From Pedobacter mendelii (lineage in GTDB: Bacteria; Bacteroidota; Bacteroidia; Sphingobacteriales; Sphingobacteriaceae): 64,000 nt of DNA. The first letter of the stretch is position 1, and every line of letters starts with the position of its first letter. The notes under the pieces were generated by a model. The model saw only the letters and a list, made by a program, of their open reading frames with translations, did no database searches and was not told where the DNA came from. The stretch lies in assembly GCF_014635725.1 (NCBI RefSeq), contig NZ_BMDJ01000001.1, positions 186,001 to 250,000 of the forward strand, given 5' to 3'. A program made the translations under genes and the position numbers. Below, one piece after another: positions 16,093-23,865 of this stretch.

Positions 16093-16950
16093 TTATCTAT
16101 CTGCGGGTACAAAAGCCTGAACAATTAAATTCCAACTTGCATCAGCAGCTTTTTGGTAAACAAACACATAATTAAAGCTTTCGCGCAAATCGGCTTTATA
16201 ATCAACTGTTGCAATACCATAGGTATAAGCCAAATCACTTCCTAATGCTTTATCAACACCTGTTGTTTTTAAATTAATTTTACTAATCATTCCATTAAAA
16301 AATGAAAGAATTTTTTCCTTACCATCTATAGCATTGTTACCTGGAAATAACAAACGGGCATCGGCAGTTAAAAAACCGCCAAATGCAGCAATTCCATGTG
16401 TTTTAAGAAAGGTATTAAGTGTTTTTTCTGTTGTAAGAATAACATCTTTACTTGCTTTTTGATCCTTTTCATTCAGAAATTTCGGAATATAACGGTCTTT
16501 AGGCTCTTCAAATCTAATAGTCGTTTTTTCCAGCGGTTTATTACTTTCAGTTCCTAAATCAATAGCTAACTTCCATGTTCCATTCTCAGCTTTCCAAATA
16601 GAAAGATATTGACCATATTTTTTATCTGTTTTACCAATTTCGTAATTCCCTGTAGTAAAACCTAAATCTCCGCTGCGAGATACTTTGGCAAGATTTGGCT
16701 CCCAACTTACTTCGTTCATACCTTTTGCCTGACCTGCATAAAATGTTTTAGCACTAACAGGATTTGGCCTGAAAACTAAAGTATTTGCGGATGAATATTC
16801 TATATAAGAATCTTTATCTCCTTTTTTAGTAATCGATTTTGCAAATTCTTTTTCTGCGTTTACAAGCGATTTAGTAGTTCCATCACTTTTTTGAGCAAAA
16901 GAACTTAAAGCCAAAGCAACTGCTACAGTGGTTGAAAATAATTGTTTCAT
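16093..16950 (-). CDS. Secreted tandem NTF2-like (SnoaL/DUF4440-type) protein
   Basis: 285 residues. The signal peptide is MKQLFSTTVAVALALSSFAQ. Two NTF2-like cone folds follow. The first covers about residues 27-135 (LVNAEKEFAKSITKKGDKDSYIEYSSANTLVFRPNP ending in YLSIWKAENGTWKLAIDLG). The second covers about 165-283 (TTEKTLNTFLKTHGIAAFGG, DGKEKILSFFNG and YVFVYQKAADASWNLIVQAF). Such folds bind small hydrophobic ligands or act as isomerases, but no catalytic set can be assigned. It is probably periplasmic and monocistronic, with its own terminator. The domain call is by pattern; function is unknown. Confidence 0.75.
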   Translation of the reverse strand: MKQLFSTTVAVALALSSFAQKSDGTTKSLVNAEKEFAKSITKKGDKDSYIEYSSANTLVFRPNPVSAKTFYAGQAKGMNEVSWEPNLAKVSRSGDLGFTTGNYEIGKTDKKYGQYLSIWKAENGTWKLAIDLGTESNKPLEKTTIRFEEPKDRYIPKFLNEKDQKASKDVILTTEKTLNTFLKTHGIAAFGGFLTADARLLFPGNNAIDGKEKILSFFNGMISKINLKTTGVDKALGSDLAYTYGIATVDYKADLRESFNYVFVYQKAADASWNLIVQAFVPADR

Positions 16951-17029
16951 TTGTGTTTTTAATAAGGTAATGGCGAATATAAATTTTTCTTTAAGGTATG
17001 TTTCTAAAAGTAATTAACAATTGAACATT

Positions 17030-18010
17030 TTACTTTTCTCGATAGATGGTTTCAAGTACGGTTTGACCAGTTGCTTTTAATGTATTTTTATCAATGTTTG
17101 CCAAATTATCAAGTTGTGTATGCCAATTGATATAGAAACCGCTATTGTCGTTGTAATGAATAATATCAACTGAAGGTACACCTGCTTTATTCATCCAAAA
17201 ATGATCATCAACCAGTTTGCCACTTGGAATACTTACAAAATAGGATGAGTATCCAATCTCACTACCAATATTCCAAATTTTGTTAACTATACTGGGAGCA
17301 GACTGACGGGAAATTTCATCTTGAGTAAATTGAGCATTTCCACCTCCAACCATATCCAGGTTAATTCCATACATTGCCTTATATCCTGTAGCTATTGCAT
17401 TCTTTGACCAGTATTGAGATCCTAAACACCATGTTGTTTCATCCGGCGTTTCATCATTTGCTTTTCCGTAATCTTCCAAATCCCACAAAACGAAATCGAT
17501 ACCAATATTTGGCTGTTTTTGCTGCATTTGACGAGCCATTTCTAGAATAACAGCTACACCACTTCCGGCATCATTTGCTGCATCAAAAGGCTTATTATGT
17601 TTAGTAGTATCGGTATCCTGATCTGAAAACGGACGAGCATCCCAATGGGCTGTAACTAAAACGCGATTCTTTTTTTCTGAGCCAAAACTTGCCAATATAT
17701 TTTTCATCTGATAGTTTTTACCATCATAAGTAATGGTTTTAGAGCCTTGAATTTTTACTTCTGCACCGAACGATTTTAATTTGGCAACCAGATAATCGGC
17801 ACATTTTTGATGAGCAGCCGTACCTGGAATTCTCGGGCCAAAATCTACCTGAACTTTAGTATAAGCGAAAGCAGAATCAGCGTTAAATTCTGGCGAAACC
17901 AATTTTACAGCTTGCGTAACAGTTTCAGTTTGTTCCGTTTTTTTTTCGTCTTTACATGCCTGAAAACCAAGTATAGCAATTACAGGCAGTATTAAAAGTT
18001 TTTTATTCAT
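17030..18010 (-). CDS. M28-family zinc peptidase / glutaminyl-cyclase-like lipoprotein
   Basis: 326 residues. The N-terminus ends in LGFQAC at Cys19, a plausible lipoprotein site. The aminopeptidase/QC fold shows all expected zinc-site regions: VLVTAHWDARPF (His and Asp), PFDAANDAGSGVAVILEMAR, FVLWDLEDYG, GINLDMVGGG and YINWHTQLDN. FGPRIPGTAAHQKCADYLV is typical of the glutaminyl-peptide cyclotransferase branch common in Bacteroidota. It would trim or cyclise N-terminal residues of exported proteins; many exports here begin with Gln after signal cleavage, a QC substrate. It follows cysS on the same strand after 41 bp of a low-complexity repeat. Confidence 0.85.
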   Translation of the reverse strand: MNKKLLILPVIAILGFQACKDEKKTEQTETVTQAVKLVSPEFNADSAFAYTKVQVDFGPRIPGTAAHQKCADYLVAKLKSFGAEVKIQGSKTITYDGKNYQMKNILASFGSEKKNRVLVTAHWDARPFSDQDTDTTKHNKPFDAANDAGSGVAVILEMARQMQQKQPNIGIDFVLWDLEDYGKANDETPDETTWCLGSQYWSKNAIATGYKAMYGINLDMVGGGNAQFTQDEISRQSAPSIVNKIWNIGSEIGYSSYFVSIPSGKLVDDHFWMNKAGVPSVDIIHYNDNSGFYINWHTQLDNLANIDKNTLKATGQTVLETIYREK

Positions 18011-18051
18011 GGGAAGTTGAGGTTGAGATTAAGGCTGAGGTTGGGTGCTAA
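18011..18051. repeat. AGGTTGAGATTAAGGC low-complexity repeat
   Basis: This 41-bp gap between cysS and the M28 gene consists of imperfect GTTGAG/ATTAAGG units. It shares the exact 16-mer AGGTTGAGATTAAGGC (18020-18035) with the gap after mutL at 30745-30760, in the same orientation. Confidence 0.6.
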
Positions 18052-19512
18052 CTAAGATTTACTCCAGGTTGTGCCCTCTTTGCTATCTTTAAGTTGAATC
18101 CCTAATTCTTGTAATCCAATTCTTATTTTGTCTGAGGTAGCGTAGTCTTTATTTTCCTTCGCTTCTTTACGTAAATCGATAACCATTTCCAAAACGCTGT
18201 TCAATTCTAAATTATCAGATTCTTCATCCTTTAAGCCTAGAATGTCAAAAACGAAATCGTTAATTAATGCCTTCAATTTTTCTAGTTCAGAAGCTGAAAT
18301 TTTGCCATTGCCATCATACACAGTATTGATAATTCGAACCGCTTCGAAAAGTTCAGCAATTAAAACCGGACTGTTAAAATCGTCGTTCATTGCATTAACG
18401 CAATTCACTTTTAAGGTATCAATATTAAATTCGTTCGCTTCAGAAGTGGTCAACTTATCCAACAAACTAACTGCCGCCATTAAACGCCGGAAACCTTTTT
18501 CAGAGGCATCAAGCGCATCATTAGAAAAATCTAATGTGCTACGATAATGCGCCTGCATCATAAAAAACTTAACTGTCATCGGGCTATATCCTTTTTTTAA
18601 CAAAGGATGGTCGCCAGTAAATAATTGCAAGGGTAGAAAACCATTTCCTGCCGATTTAGACATTCGCGTTCCGTTTACAGTAAGCATATTGGTGTGCATC
18701 CAGAAACGTGCTGGCTGTTGATGACTGCAAGCTTCAGACTGCGCAATTTCGTTGGTATGATGCGTAGCCGCTAAATCCATTCCGCCGCCATGAATATCAA
18801 ATTCAGCACCTAAATATTTAGCACTCATTGCCGAACATTCGATATGCCAACCCGGAAAACCCCTCCCCCAAGGCGATTGCCATTGCATTAAAGTTTCAGG
18901 CTTTGCTTTAATCCAAAGTGCAAAATCCAATCGGCCTCGTTTCTCATCCTGTCCGCCCAATTCACGGGTGTTATTCAGCATGTCTTCAAGGTTTCGGTTG
19001 GTCAGTATTGTATAGTTATATTCTTTGCTATATTTTTCTACATCGAAATAAACATTTCCTCCAATTTCATATCCATATCCATTTTCGATAATAACTTTTA
19101 TCATCTCAATTTGTTCAATAATATGCCCGGTAGCTGTTGGTTCTATGCTTGGCGGTAAAGTATTAAACATCCGCATAACATCATGAAAACCAAGTGTGTA
19201 CTTTTGTACAATTTCCATTGGCTCCAATTGCTCTAACTTTGCCCGTTTTGCAAATTTATCATCGCCTTCATCTCTATCTCCTTCTAAATGGCCAGCATCG
19301 GTGATATTGCGAACATAACGAACCTTAAAACCAGAATATTTCAGGTACCTGAAAATTAAATCGAAAGACATAAATGTGCGGCAGTTGCCTAAATGCACAT
19401 CGCTGTAAACTGTTGGTCCGCAAACATACATCCCAACATTGGGCGCATTTAAGGGCTGGAATTGTTCTTTTTTACGAGAAAGCGTATTGTAAAGCTGTAA
19501 GCCGGTATTCAT
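18052..19512 (-). CDS. cysS: Cysteinyl-tRNA synthetase
   Basis: 486 residues, normal length. This class I synthetase charges tRNA-Cys. Motifs in order are the zinc-site [19 protein letters not shown] (the last part is the HIGH-equivalent HLGN), [15 protein letters not shown] with a further zinc ligand, [21 protein letters not shown], and the KMSKS-equivalent [12 protein letters not shown]-terminal helical domain contacts the anticodon. A TACATTTG -7 box ends 4 nt before the ATG, so the message may be leaderless. The start is fixed by the conserved N-terminus ([17 protein letters not shown]). Confidence 0.96.
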   Translation of the reverse strand: MNTGLQLYNTLSRKKEQFQPLNAPNVGMYVCGPTVYSDVHLGNCRTFMSFDLIFRYLKYSGFKVRYVRNITDAGHLEGDRDEGDDKFAKRAKLEQLEPMEIVQKYTLGFHDVMRMFNTLPPSIEPTATGHIIEQIEMIKVIIENGYGYEIGGNVYFDVEKYSKEYNYTILTNRNLEDMLNNTRELGGQDEKRGRLDFALWIKAKPETLMQWQSPWGRGFPGWHIECSAMSAKYLGAEFDIHGGGMDLAATHHTNEIAQSEACSHQQPARFWMHTNMLTVNGTRMSKSAGNGFLPLQLFTGDHPLLKKGYSPMTVKFFMMQAHYRSTLDFSNDALDASEKGFRRLMAAVSLLDKLTTSEANEFNIDTLKVNCVNAMNDDFNSPVLIAELFEAVRIINTVYDGNGKISASELEKLKALINDFVFDILGLKDEESDNLELNSVLEMVIDLRKEAKENKDYATSDKIRIGLQELGIQLKDSKEGTTWSKS

Positions 19513-19516
19513 ATTG

Positions 19517-19524
19517 CAAATGTA
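19517..19524 (-). promoter_or_regulatory. -7 box (TACATTTG) abutting cysS
   Basis: A perfect consensus on the minus strand, ending 4 nt before the cysS ATG. The predicted transcription start falls at the start codon. The rest of the 285-bp gap (19525-19727) holds no recognised feature apart from a C/T-rich block at 19625-19690. Confidence 0.5.
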
Positions 19525-19727
19525 ATATTATTTAGAAAGTTAAAACCTTTAAAATTGTATTGTTTGAGTTATGATTTTCTATTAACATTTTTAATAATTT
19601 GAAAAGCAAAACCTGTTTTTCAATTAATGTCCGTCCTGCTTTTTCATTTCAAGTCCTCGCTTCGCTGTGGGCTTTTCACTTCAATCAAGTTTAAACTTCA
19701 AAAACCAGTAAACTATGGCAAAACAAA

Positions 19728-19774
19728 ATGCTCAAAGTAGAAATACTATCATCTGATATTTCTACTTTGAGCAT
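19728..19774 (-). terminator. Long hairpin terminator after msrA
   Basis: An 18-bp perfect stem (19728-19745 with 19757-19774) with an 11-nt loop starts 23 bp after the msrA stop. On the minus strand it is followed by TTTTGTTTTG. Confidence 0.75.
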
Positions 19775-19797
19775 CAATTTAAAGACTCAAAAGAAGC

Positions 19798-20397
19798 TTA
19801 ATTCTTTAGCTTTGCTTTAAATACTTTTTCCAATTTTTCTAATTTTGGTAAAATCACTAACCTGCAATATGGCGCATCAGCATTGTTTTTGTAGTAATTT
19901 TGATGATAACTTTCGGCAACATAGAAAGGTTTTGCAGCTTCAATTGCAGTTACCACCTTTTTACCATAAGCATTTGTAGCATTTAACTCTGCTTTATATT
20001 TTTCGGCTAATTCTTTTTGGTCTTGAGTATGGTAAAAAATAACTGAACGGTATTGCGTGCCACTATCTGCACCTTGGCGATTTAACGTTGTCGGATCGTG
20101 GCTTTTCCAAAAAACTTCCAATAAATCTTTGTAAGTTATTTGCATCGGGTTATATGTAATCTCCAAAACCTCGGCATGACCAGTAAAACCTGTACAAACT
20201 TCTTCGTATGTAGGATCAGCAACTTTACCGCCTTCGTAACCCGATTTTACTGAAACTACACCTTTCAATTTTTGAAATATAGCTTCTGTACACCAAAAGC
20301 AACCCATACCAAAAGTTGCCTTTTCGGTTTTCTTACCCTGTGCATTAGCCTGATTTAAGGCCAATACCGATAATAAAATTAAAATTATTCGTTTCAT
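19798..20397 (-). CDS. msrA: Exported peptide-methionine (S)-S-oxide reductase
   Basis: 199 residues with signal peptide MKRIILILLSVLALNQANA. MsrA reduces the S-epimer of methionine sulfoxide in proteins. The active site is FGMGCFWCTEAIFQ with the nucleophilic Cys of GCFW; further motifs are GYEGG, DPTYEEVCTGFTGHAEVLEITYN and DSGTQYRSVIFYH. A C-terminal Cys (APYCRLVI) may resolve the disulfide. Export implies repair of envelope proteins. It is flanked by a strong terminator and has no MsrB partner in the window, so it is monocistronic. Confidence 0.95.
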   Translation of the reverse strand: MKRIILILLSVLALNQANAQGKKTEKATFGMGCFWCTEAIFQKLKGVVSVKSGYEGGKVADPTYEEVCTGFTGHAEVLEITYNPMQITYKDLLEVFWKSHDPTTLNRQGADSGTQYRSVIFYHTQDQKELAEKYKAELNATNAYGKKVVTAIEAAKPFYVAESYHQNYYKNNADAPYCRLVILPKLEKLEKVFKAKLKN

Positions 20398-20657
20398 GTT
20401 GTTTGTGTGTTGATTTTTCGAAAGCTTTTACAAAATAATTTAGCTTTTCATCTACTATATTACGAAATAAAGTTATCGAAAGTTTCTATCCAATTAATAA
20501 TTGATTTTGCATGACAATTACAACATTTTGTGGATTCTACTGTTGATGTTAGTAACTTAAAATATTGATAATTAAAATTTTATAAAGCTAAATTTTATCA
20601 CCTAAACACTTATTAACAATTCTTTTTTAAATTCGTATAATATTAAAATATAAAATT

Positions 20658-21620
20658 ATGTCTACACCCTATATTCCATGTCTAGATTTGGGTTCATATA
20701 TCAACGGAACCAAAGAAGAGCGCAAAAAGTTTTCTGATGAGCTTGGCAGAGCTTTTAACGATTCGGGTTTTGTAACCATTACCAATCATGGTTTAAGTCA
20801 GGAGTTAATTGATAAACTTTACGAAAACATTAAAGCTGCTTTCTCTTTGCCAACAGAAACCAAAAGGAAGTACGAAAAGCCAGAATTAGCTGGTCAACGT
20901 GGTTATACTAGCGCAGGTAAAGAAACTGCAAAAGGTGCCAAAACACCAGATTTAAAAGAGTTTTGGCAAATTGGCCAGAACGTTACAGATGGAGATCCTG
21001 TTAAAAATGAATATCCTGATAATGAAGTTTTGGAAGAGTTACCCAATTTTAATAAAGTTACAGGTGATACTTACAAAAAATTAGAAGAAAATGGAACCCA
21101 TCTTTTACGTGCTATTGCTACGTATTTGGAATTGCCAATTGATTATTTTGATAAACATGTGCATAATGGAAATTCGATTTTAAGGGGTATTCACTATTTC
21201 CCTATCGAAAATCCGGAAACTATTCCTGATGATGCTGTGCGTGCGGGAGCACATGAAGATATTAATTTAATTACATTGTTAATTGGCGCAAGTGCCGATG
21301 GACTTGAAGTTTTAACCCGCAGCAATGAGTGGTTGCCAATTAAAGCGCATCATACAGATATTGTTGTAAATGTTGGCGATATGTTGCAACGTTTAACCAA
21401 TAACAAGTTAAAATCGACTACCCATAGAGTTGTAAATCCACCACGCGAACTGATGAAAACTTCTCGCTTTTCGGTGCCATTTTTCTTGCATCCGCGTAGC
21501 GACATGGATTTAACAAGTTTACCATCAACTATTGATGCCGAACATCCGAAAATATACAGCGATATGACAGCTGGCGAATATCTTGATGAAAGATTAAGAG
21601 AGATTGGATTGAAGAAATAA
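20658..21620 (+). CDS. Iron/2-oxoglutarate-dependent dioxygenase, isopenicillin N synthase-like
   Basis: 320 residues, cytoplasmic. The non-haem dioxygenase N-terminal domain (IPCLDLGSYI, FNDSGFVTITNHGL) is followed by the double-stranded beta-helix core. The iron triad is H-x-D in RAGAHEDINLITLL plus the His of KSTTHRVVNPP, and the 2-oxoglutarate anchor is R-x-S in TSRFSVPFFLHP. Plant-type and bacterial members oxidise small molecules, and the substrate cannot be told from sequence. It is followed by a strong terminator, so it is a single-gene unit. No penicillin biosynthesis genes are nearby. Confidence 0.88.
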   Translation: MSTPYIPCLDLGSYINGTKEERKKFSDELGRAFNDSGFVTITNHGLSQELIDKLYENIKAAFSLPTETKRKYEKPELAGQRGYTSAGKETAKGAKTPDLKEFWQIGQNVTDGDPVKNEYPDNEVLEELPNFNKVTGDTYKKLEENGTHLLRAIATYLELPIDYFDKHVHNGNSILRGIHYFPIENPETIPDDAVRAGAHEDINLITLLIGASADGLEVLTRSNEWLPIKAHHTDIVVNVGDMLQRLTNNKLKSTTHRVVNPPRELMKTSRFSVPFFLHPRSDMDLTSLPSTIDAEHPKIYSDMTAGEYLDERLREIGLKK

Positions 21621-21673
21621 TTTTTAGACGGATGTGAGGAGTTTAGCACTGAATAAAACTTAATTGAGTAAAG

Positions 21674-21700
21674 GCATCGGCAAAAAGTCGGTGCTTTTTT
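21674..21700 (+). terminator. Rho-independent terminator after the dioxygenase gene
   Basis: GCATCGGC (21674-21681) pairs with GTCGGTGC (21687-21694) across an AAAAA loop, followed directly by six T. The hairpin rules out a TTG start at 21664 for the next gene. Confidence 0.85.
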
Positions 21701-21715
21701 GTTGTATAAAGATTA

Positions 21716-21723
21716 TATATTTG
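21716..21723 (+). promoter_or_regulatory. -7 box (TATATTTG) for the Crp/Fnr gene
   Basis: A perfect TAnnTTTG match 45 bp before the ATG at 21769. No well-spaced -33 TTG is seen. Confidence 0.45.
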
Positions 21724-21768
21724 GCTACTCATCCAATATGTAGACTATATTCCGCTAAAAATTTATTT

Positions 21769-22362
21769 ATGTCAGAAATAATTACATACGGAGATTATCA
21801 AAACTTATTCAACCTTTTTAAATCCATTTATCCACTAAGTAACGAATTGAAAGTTGCTATTGTTAATAACAGCGAAGTTATTGAGGTTAATAAAAAAGTT
21901 AAGCTTTTAAGCGTTGGCGAACGCAGCCACACCATTTATTTTGTAGTTAAAGGCGCTGCGAGAGTTTACTACCTAAACAAAGAAGGAAAGGAAACCAATA
22001 CTTGGTTTTTATTTGAAAATGAACTGCTAATATCTGTATACAGCTTTTACACTGGCAACCCAAGTTTCGAATATATCGAAACATTAGAAGATTGCAAACT
22101 CATTGCCGTTAAAAGAGAAAAGTTAGATGAAATGTATTTAAAGTATATGGAATTTAACTTTTCGGGAAGAAAATTAACCGAATTTTACCATATGCGAAAT
22201 GAAATACAGGCAAATGATTTGCGGATGTATAGTGCAAAAGAGCGCTACGAACATTTAGTTGAACGTAATCCAGCGTTATTTCAAAGGGTATCGCTCGGTC
22301 ATATTGCATCGTATTTGGGTATATCACAAGAAACACTTAGCAGGATTAGAAAACAAAAATAA
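21769..22362 (+). CDS. Crp/Fnr-family transcription regulator
   Basis: 197 residues from ATG 21769; upstream codons run through a terminator. Residues about 25-125 form the cyclic-nucleotide-binding-like beta-roll (LSVGERSHTIYFVVKGAARVYY, NTWFLFENELLISVYSFYTGNPSFEYIETLEDCKL). A long helix follows, then a short winged HTH near the end (SLGHIASYLGISQETLSRIRKQ) whose recognition helix is ISQETLSRIR. This compact form is typical of Bacteroidota. No FNR-type iron-sulfur cysteine cluster or full CRP cAMP-contact motif is evident, so the signal is unknown. An FNR-like palindrome directly follows the gene, at about -42 of the next promoter. Confidence 0.9.
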   Translation: MSEIITYGDYQNLFNLFKSIYPLSNELKVAIVNNSEVIEVNKKVKLLSVGERSHTIYFVVKGAARVYYLNKEGKETNTWFLFENELLISVYSFYTGNPSFEYIETLEDCKLIAVKREKLDEMYLKYMEFNFSGRKLTEFYHMRNEIQANDLRMYSAKERYEHLVERNPALFQRVSLGHIASYLGISQETLSRIRKQK

Positions 22363-22364
22363 TT

Positions 22365-22382
22365 TTTTGACTTTTGTCAAAA
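22365..22382. promoter_or_regulatory. FNR/Crp-like palindrome TTTTGAC-N4-GTCAAAA
   Basis: A perfect 7-bp inverted repeat (22365-22371 and 22376-22382) with a 4-bp spacer, containing TTGAC-N4-GTCAA. It starts 2 bp after the Crp/Fnr stop codon. Its centre (22373.5) is about 42 bp upstream of the transcription start predicted from the -7 box at 22403-22410, the classical class II activator position for CRP/FNR proteins. Confidence 0.55.
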
Positions 22383-22402
22383 GTTGGGTGATTTTAAGCA
22401 TG

Positions 22403-22410
22403 TAGGTTTG
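22403..22410 (+). promoter_or_regulatory. -7 box (TAGGTTTG) for the fatty-acid-hydroxylase gene
   Basis: A perfect TAnnTTTG match; predicted transcription start near 22416, leader about 14 nt. The only TTG upstream (22384-22386) is 16 bp away, too close for a good -33. That fits an activator-dependent promoter. Confidence 0.5.
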
Positions 22411-22429
22411 AACAACAAATTCAAAATCT

Positions 22430-23149
22430 ATGTTAGTTATAATCTTTATCGTATTCGGCGGCTGTTTTCTTTTAGAAAGAATTAAGCCAGGCTGGAAATT
22501 GCCAAACGTATCAACCTGGACCATCAGAGTTTTGGGTGTAAACTTCATTCAGCTTGGCATTGTTGTTTTAGCTGGTTTTACCTGGGAAAAATGGCTTTCT
22601 TCAGTTTCTTTATTCCATATTTCAAATTATGTACCTAATTGGCTCGGTGGAATTATTGCTTATTTTATCGCCACATTTATTTTTTATTGGTGGCATCGCT
22701 GGCGTCATACTTTGGATTTTTTATGGCTGGGCTTCCATCAAATCCACCACAGTCCGCAACGACTTGAAGTGATTACTTCTTTTTATAAACATCCTTTAGA
22801 GATGATTGTAAATTCGATAATAGGAAGCCTATTAGTATATACTTTATTAGGTTTAAACCCTGAAGCAGGTGCAATTTATACCCTATGCACGGCACTAGGT
22901 GAATTTTTCTACCATACTAATGTGAAAACACCACAATGGATTGGTTACATTTTTCAGAGACCAGAAATGCATCGAATTCATCATGAATACGAAAAACACA
23001 GTAATAATTATGGAGATATTGTATGGTGGGATATGTTATTCGGGACCTATGAGAATCCAAAAGAATTTAAAGCTTCATGCGGTTTCGATAACGAAAAGGA
23101 ACAGAGATTGCTTGATATGATCAAATTTAAAGATGTACATAAAAATTAA
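22430..23149 (+). CDS. Membrane fatty-acid hydroxylase / sterol-desaturase-family protein
   Basis: 239 residues. Hydrophobic helices occupy about residues 1-17, 35-55 and 70-90. The di-iron histidine clusters are WWHRWRH (H-x3-H), FHQIHHSPQ and MHRIHHEYEKHSNNYG, with a further His in FYHTN, matching the FA_hydroxylase superfamily. Members insert hydroxyls or double bonds into membrane lipids using oxygen and a di-iron centre; the lipid is unknown. A Crp/Fnr gene is immediately upstream and an FNR-like palindrome sits in its promoter, so control by that regulator is likely. An oxygen-consuming enzyme behind an FNR-type site is biologically coherent. Confidence 0.9.
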   Translation: MLVIIFIVFGGCFLLERIKPGWKLPNVSTWTIRVLGVNFIQLGIVVLAGFTWEKWLSSVSLFHISNYVPNWLGGIIAYFIATFIFYWWHRWRHTLDFLWLGFHQIHHSPQRLEVITSFYKHPLEMIVNSIIGSLLVYTLLGLNPEAGAIYTLCTALGEFFYHTNVKTPQWIGYIFQRPEMHRIHHEYEKHSNNYGDIVWWDMLFGTYENPKEFKASCGFDNEKEQRLLDMIKFKDVHKN

Positions 23150-23216
23150 CCTATTCACCAAAAGAACACATCAATTTATATATATTACATAATAATTAAT
23201 TTTTTATATTAACTAC

Positions 23217-23819
23217 ATGAAAAAAATCATTTTAATAAATCTCATTATACTTACGAACACAACGTTCATCTTTGCTCAATCCACAAGCATTAAAGATTTG
23301 TATTGGGATTATACAATGATAAGAATGACTGAAACAGAACGACCTAAAGCGATTGCATTGGCTACGGATGTTTTAAAACGCTCTTCAGAATTAAATGCGA
23401 AGCAAATTGCAAATGCAACTTACCACTTGGGCAGGTTATATGAAGAAACCAAACAAATGAACCTGGCAATTCCATATTATGAAAAAAGTATTCAGCTAAC
23501 ACCTGGTTATTACGTTCCGTATTTGGCTTTAGGCAATTACTATTTCAAAAACTGTAAAGATTTAATTGTAAAAATGAATGCTGCAGCCGAAGCTAAAGAT
23601 TTAACTACACATACAAAACTGACTGAAGACTATAAAAAGCTAGCAAAAAAAACTACTGCTTATTTAGAGAAATCTTATGCTTGCGATCCTGATGATGAAA
23701 CCCTAAAGATGATTAATTATTTACACCAAACATCTAAAAATTCTGCAGCTTTAACTTCGCTTGATGATCGTATTAAGAAACTTACTGAAGGTTGTATTAC
23801 TTTGCTGGATGATGAGTAA
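23217..23819 (+). CDS. Exported TPR-like protein
   Basis: 200 residues with signal peptide MKKIILINLIILTNTTFIFA. Helical tetratricopeptide-like repeats are visible: ANATYHLGRLYEETKQMNLAIPYYEKSIQLTP (a near-canonical TPR, about residues 62-93), then YVPYLALGNYYFKN and AYLEKSYACDPDDETL. Two C-terminal cysteines (YACDP, EGCIT) could pair in the periplasm. TPRs mediate protein contacts; the partner is unknown. It is followed by a palindromic hairpin and converges on the serine-hydrolase gene. Confidence 0.75.
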   Translation: MKKIILINLIILTNTTFIFAQSTSIKDLYWDYTMIRMTETERPKAIALATDVLKRSSELNAKQIANATYHLGRLYEETKQMNLAIPYYEKSIQLTPGYYVPYLALGNYYFKNCKDLIVKMNAAAEAKDLTTHTKLTEDYKKLAKKTTAYLEKSYACDPDDETLKMINYLHQTSKNSAALTSLDDRIKKLTEGCITLLDDE

Positions 23820-23828
23820 ATTTCAAAC

Positions 23829-23852
23829 CTATAAGGTTTAAAAACCTTATAG
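23829..23852. repeat. CTATAAGGTTT/AAACCTTATAG hairpin between convergent genes
   Basis: An 11-bp perfect stem around a 2-nt gap, 10 bp after the TPR gene and 14 bp before the serine-hydrolase stop, so it can serve both as terminator. It belongs to the same AACCT...AGGTTTTAAAACCT...AGGTT palindrome style as 27369-27399. Such elements are common between Bacteroidota genes (general knowledge). Confidence 0.6.
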
Positions 23853-23865
23853 CTTTAGGACAAAA

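Noticed and set aside
20658..21620. Isopenicillin N synthase proper
   Set aside because: Only the iron/2-oxoglutarate dioxygenase fold is supported; the 2-oxoglutarate anchor Arg-x-Ser and lack of beta-lactam genes argue against a true IPNS.
21664..21768. Extended N-terminus of the Crp/Fnr regulator from a TTG
   Set aside because: It runs through a rho-independent terminator and a -7 box; ATG 21769 matches the family start.
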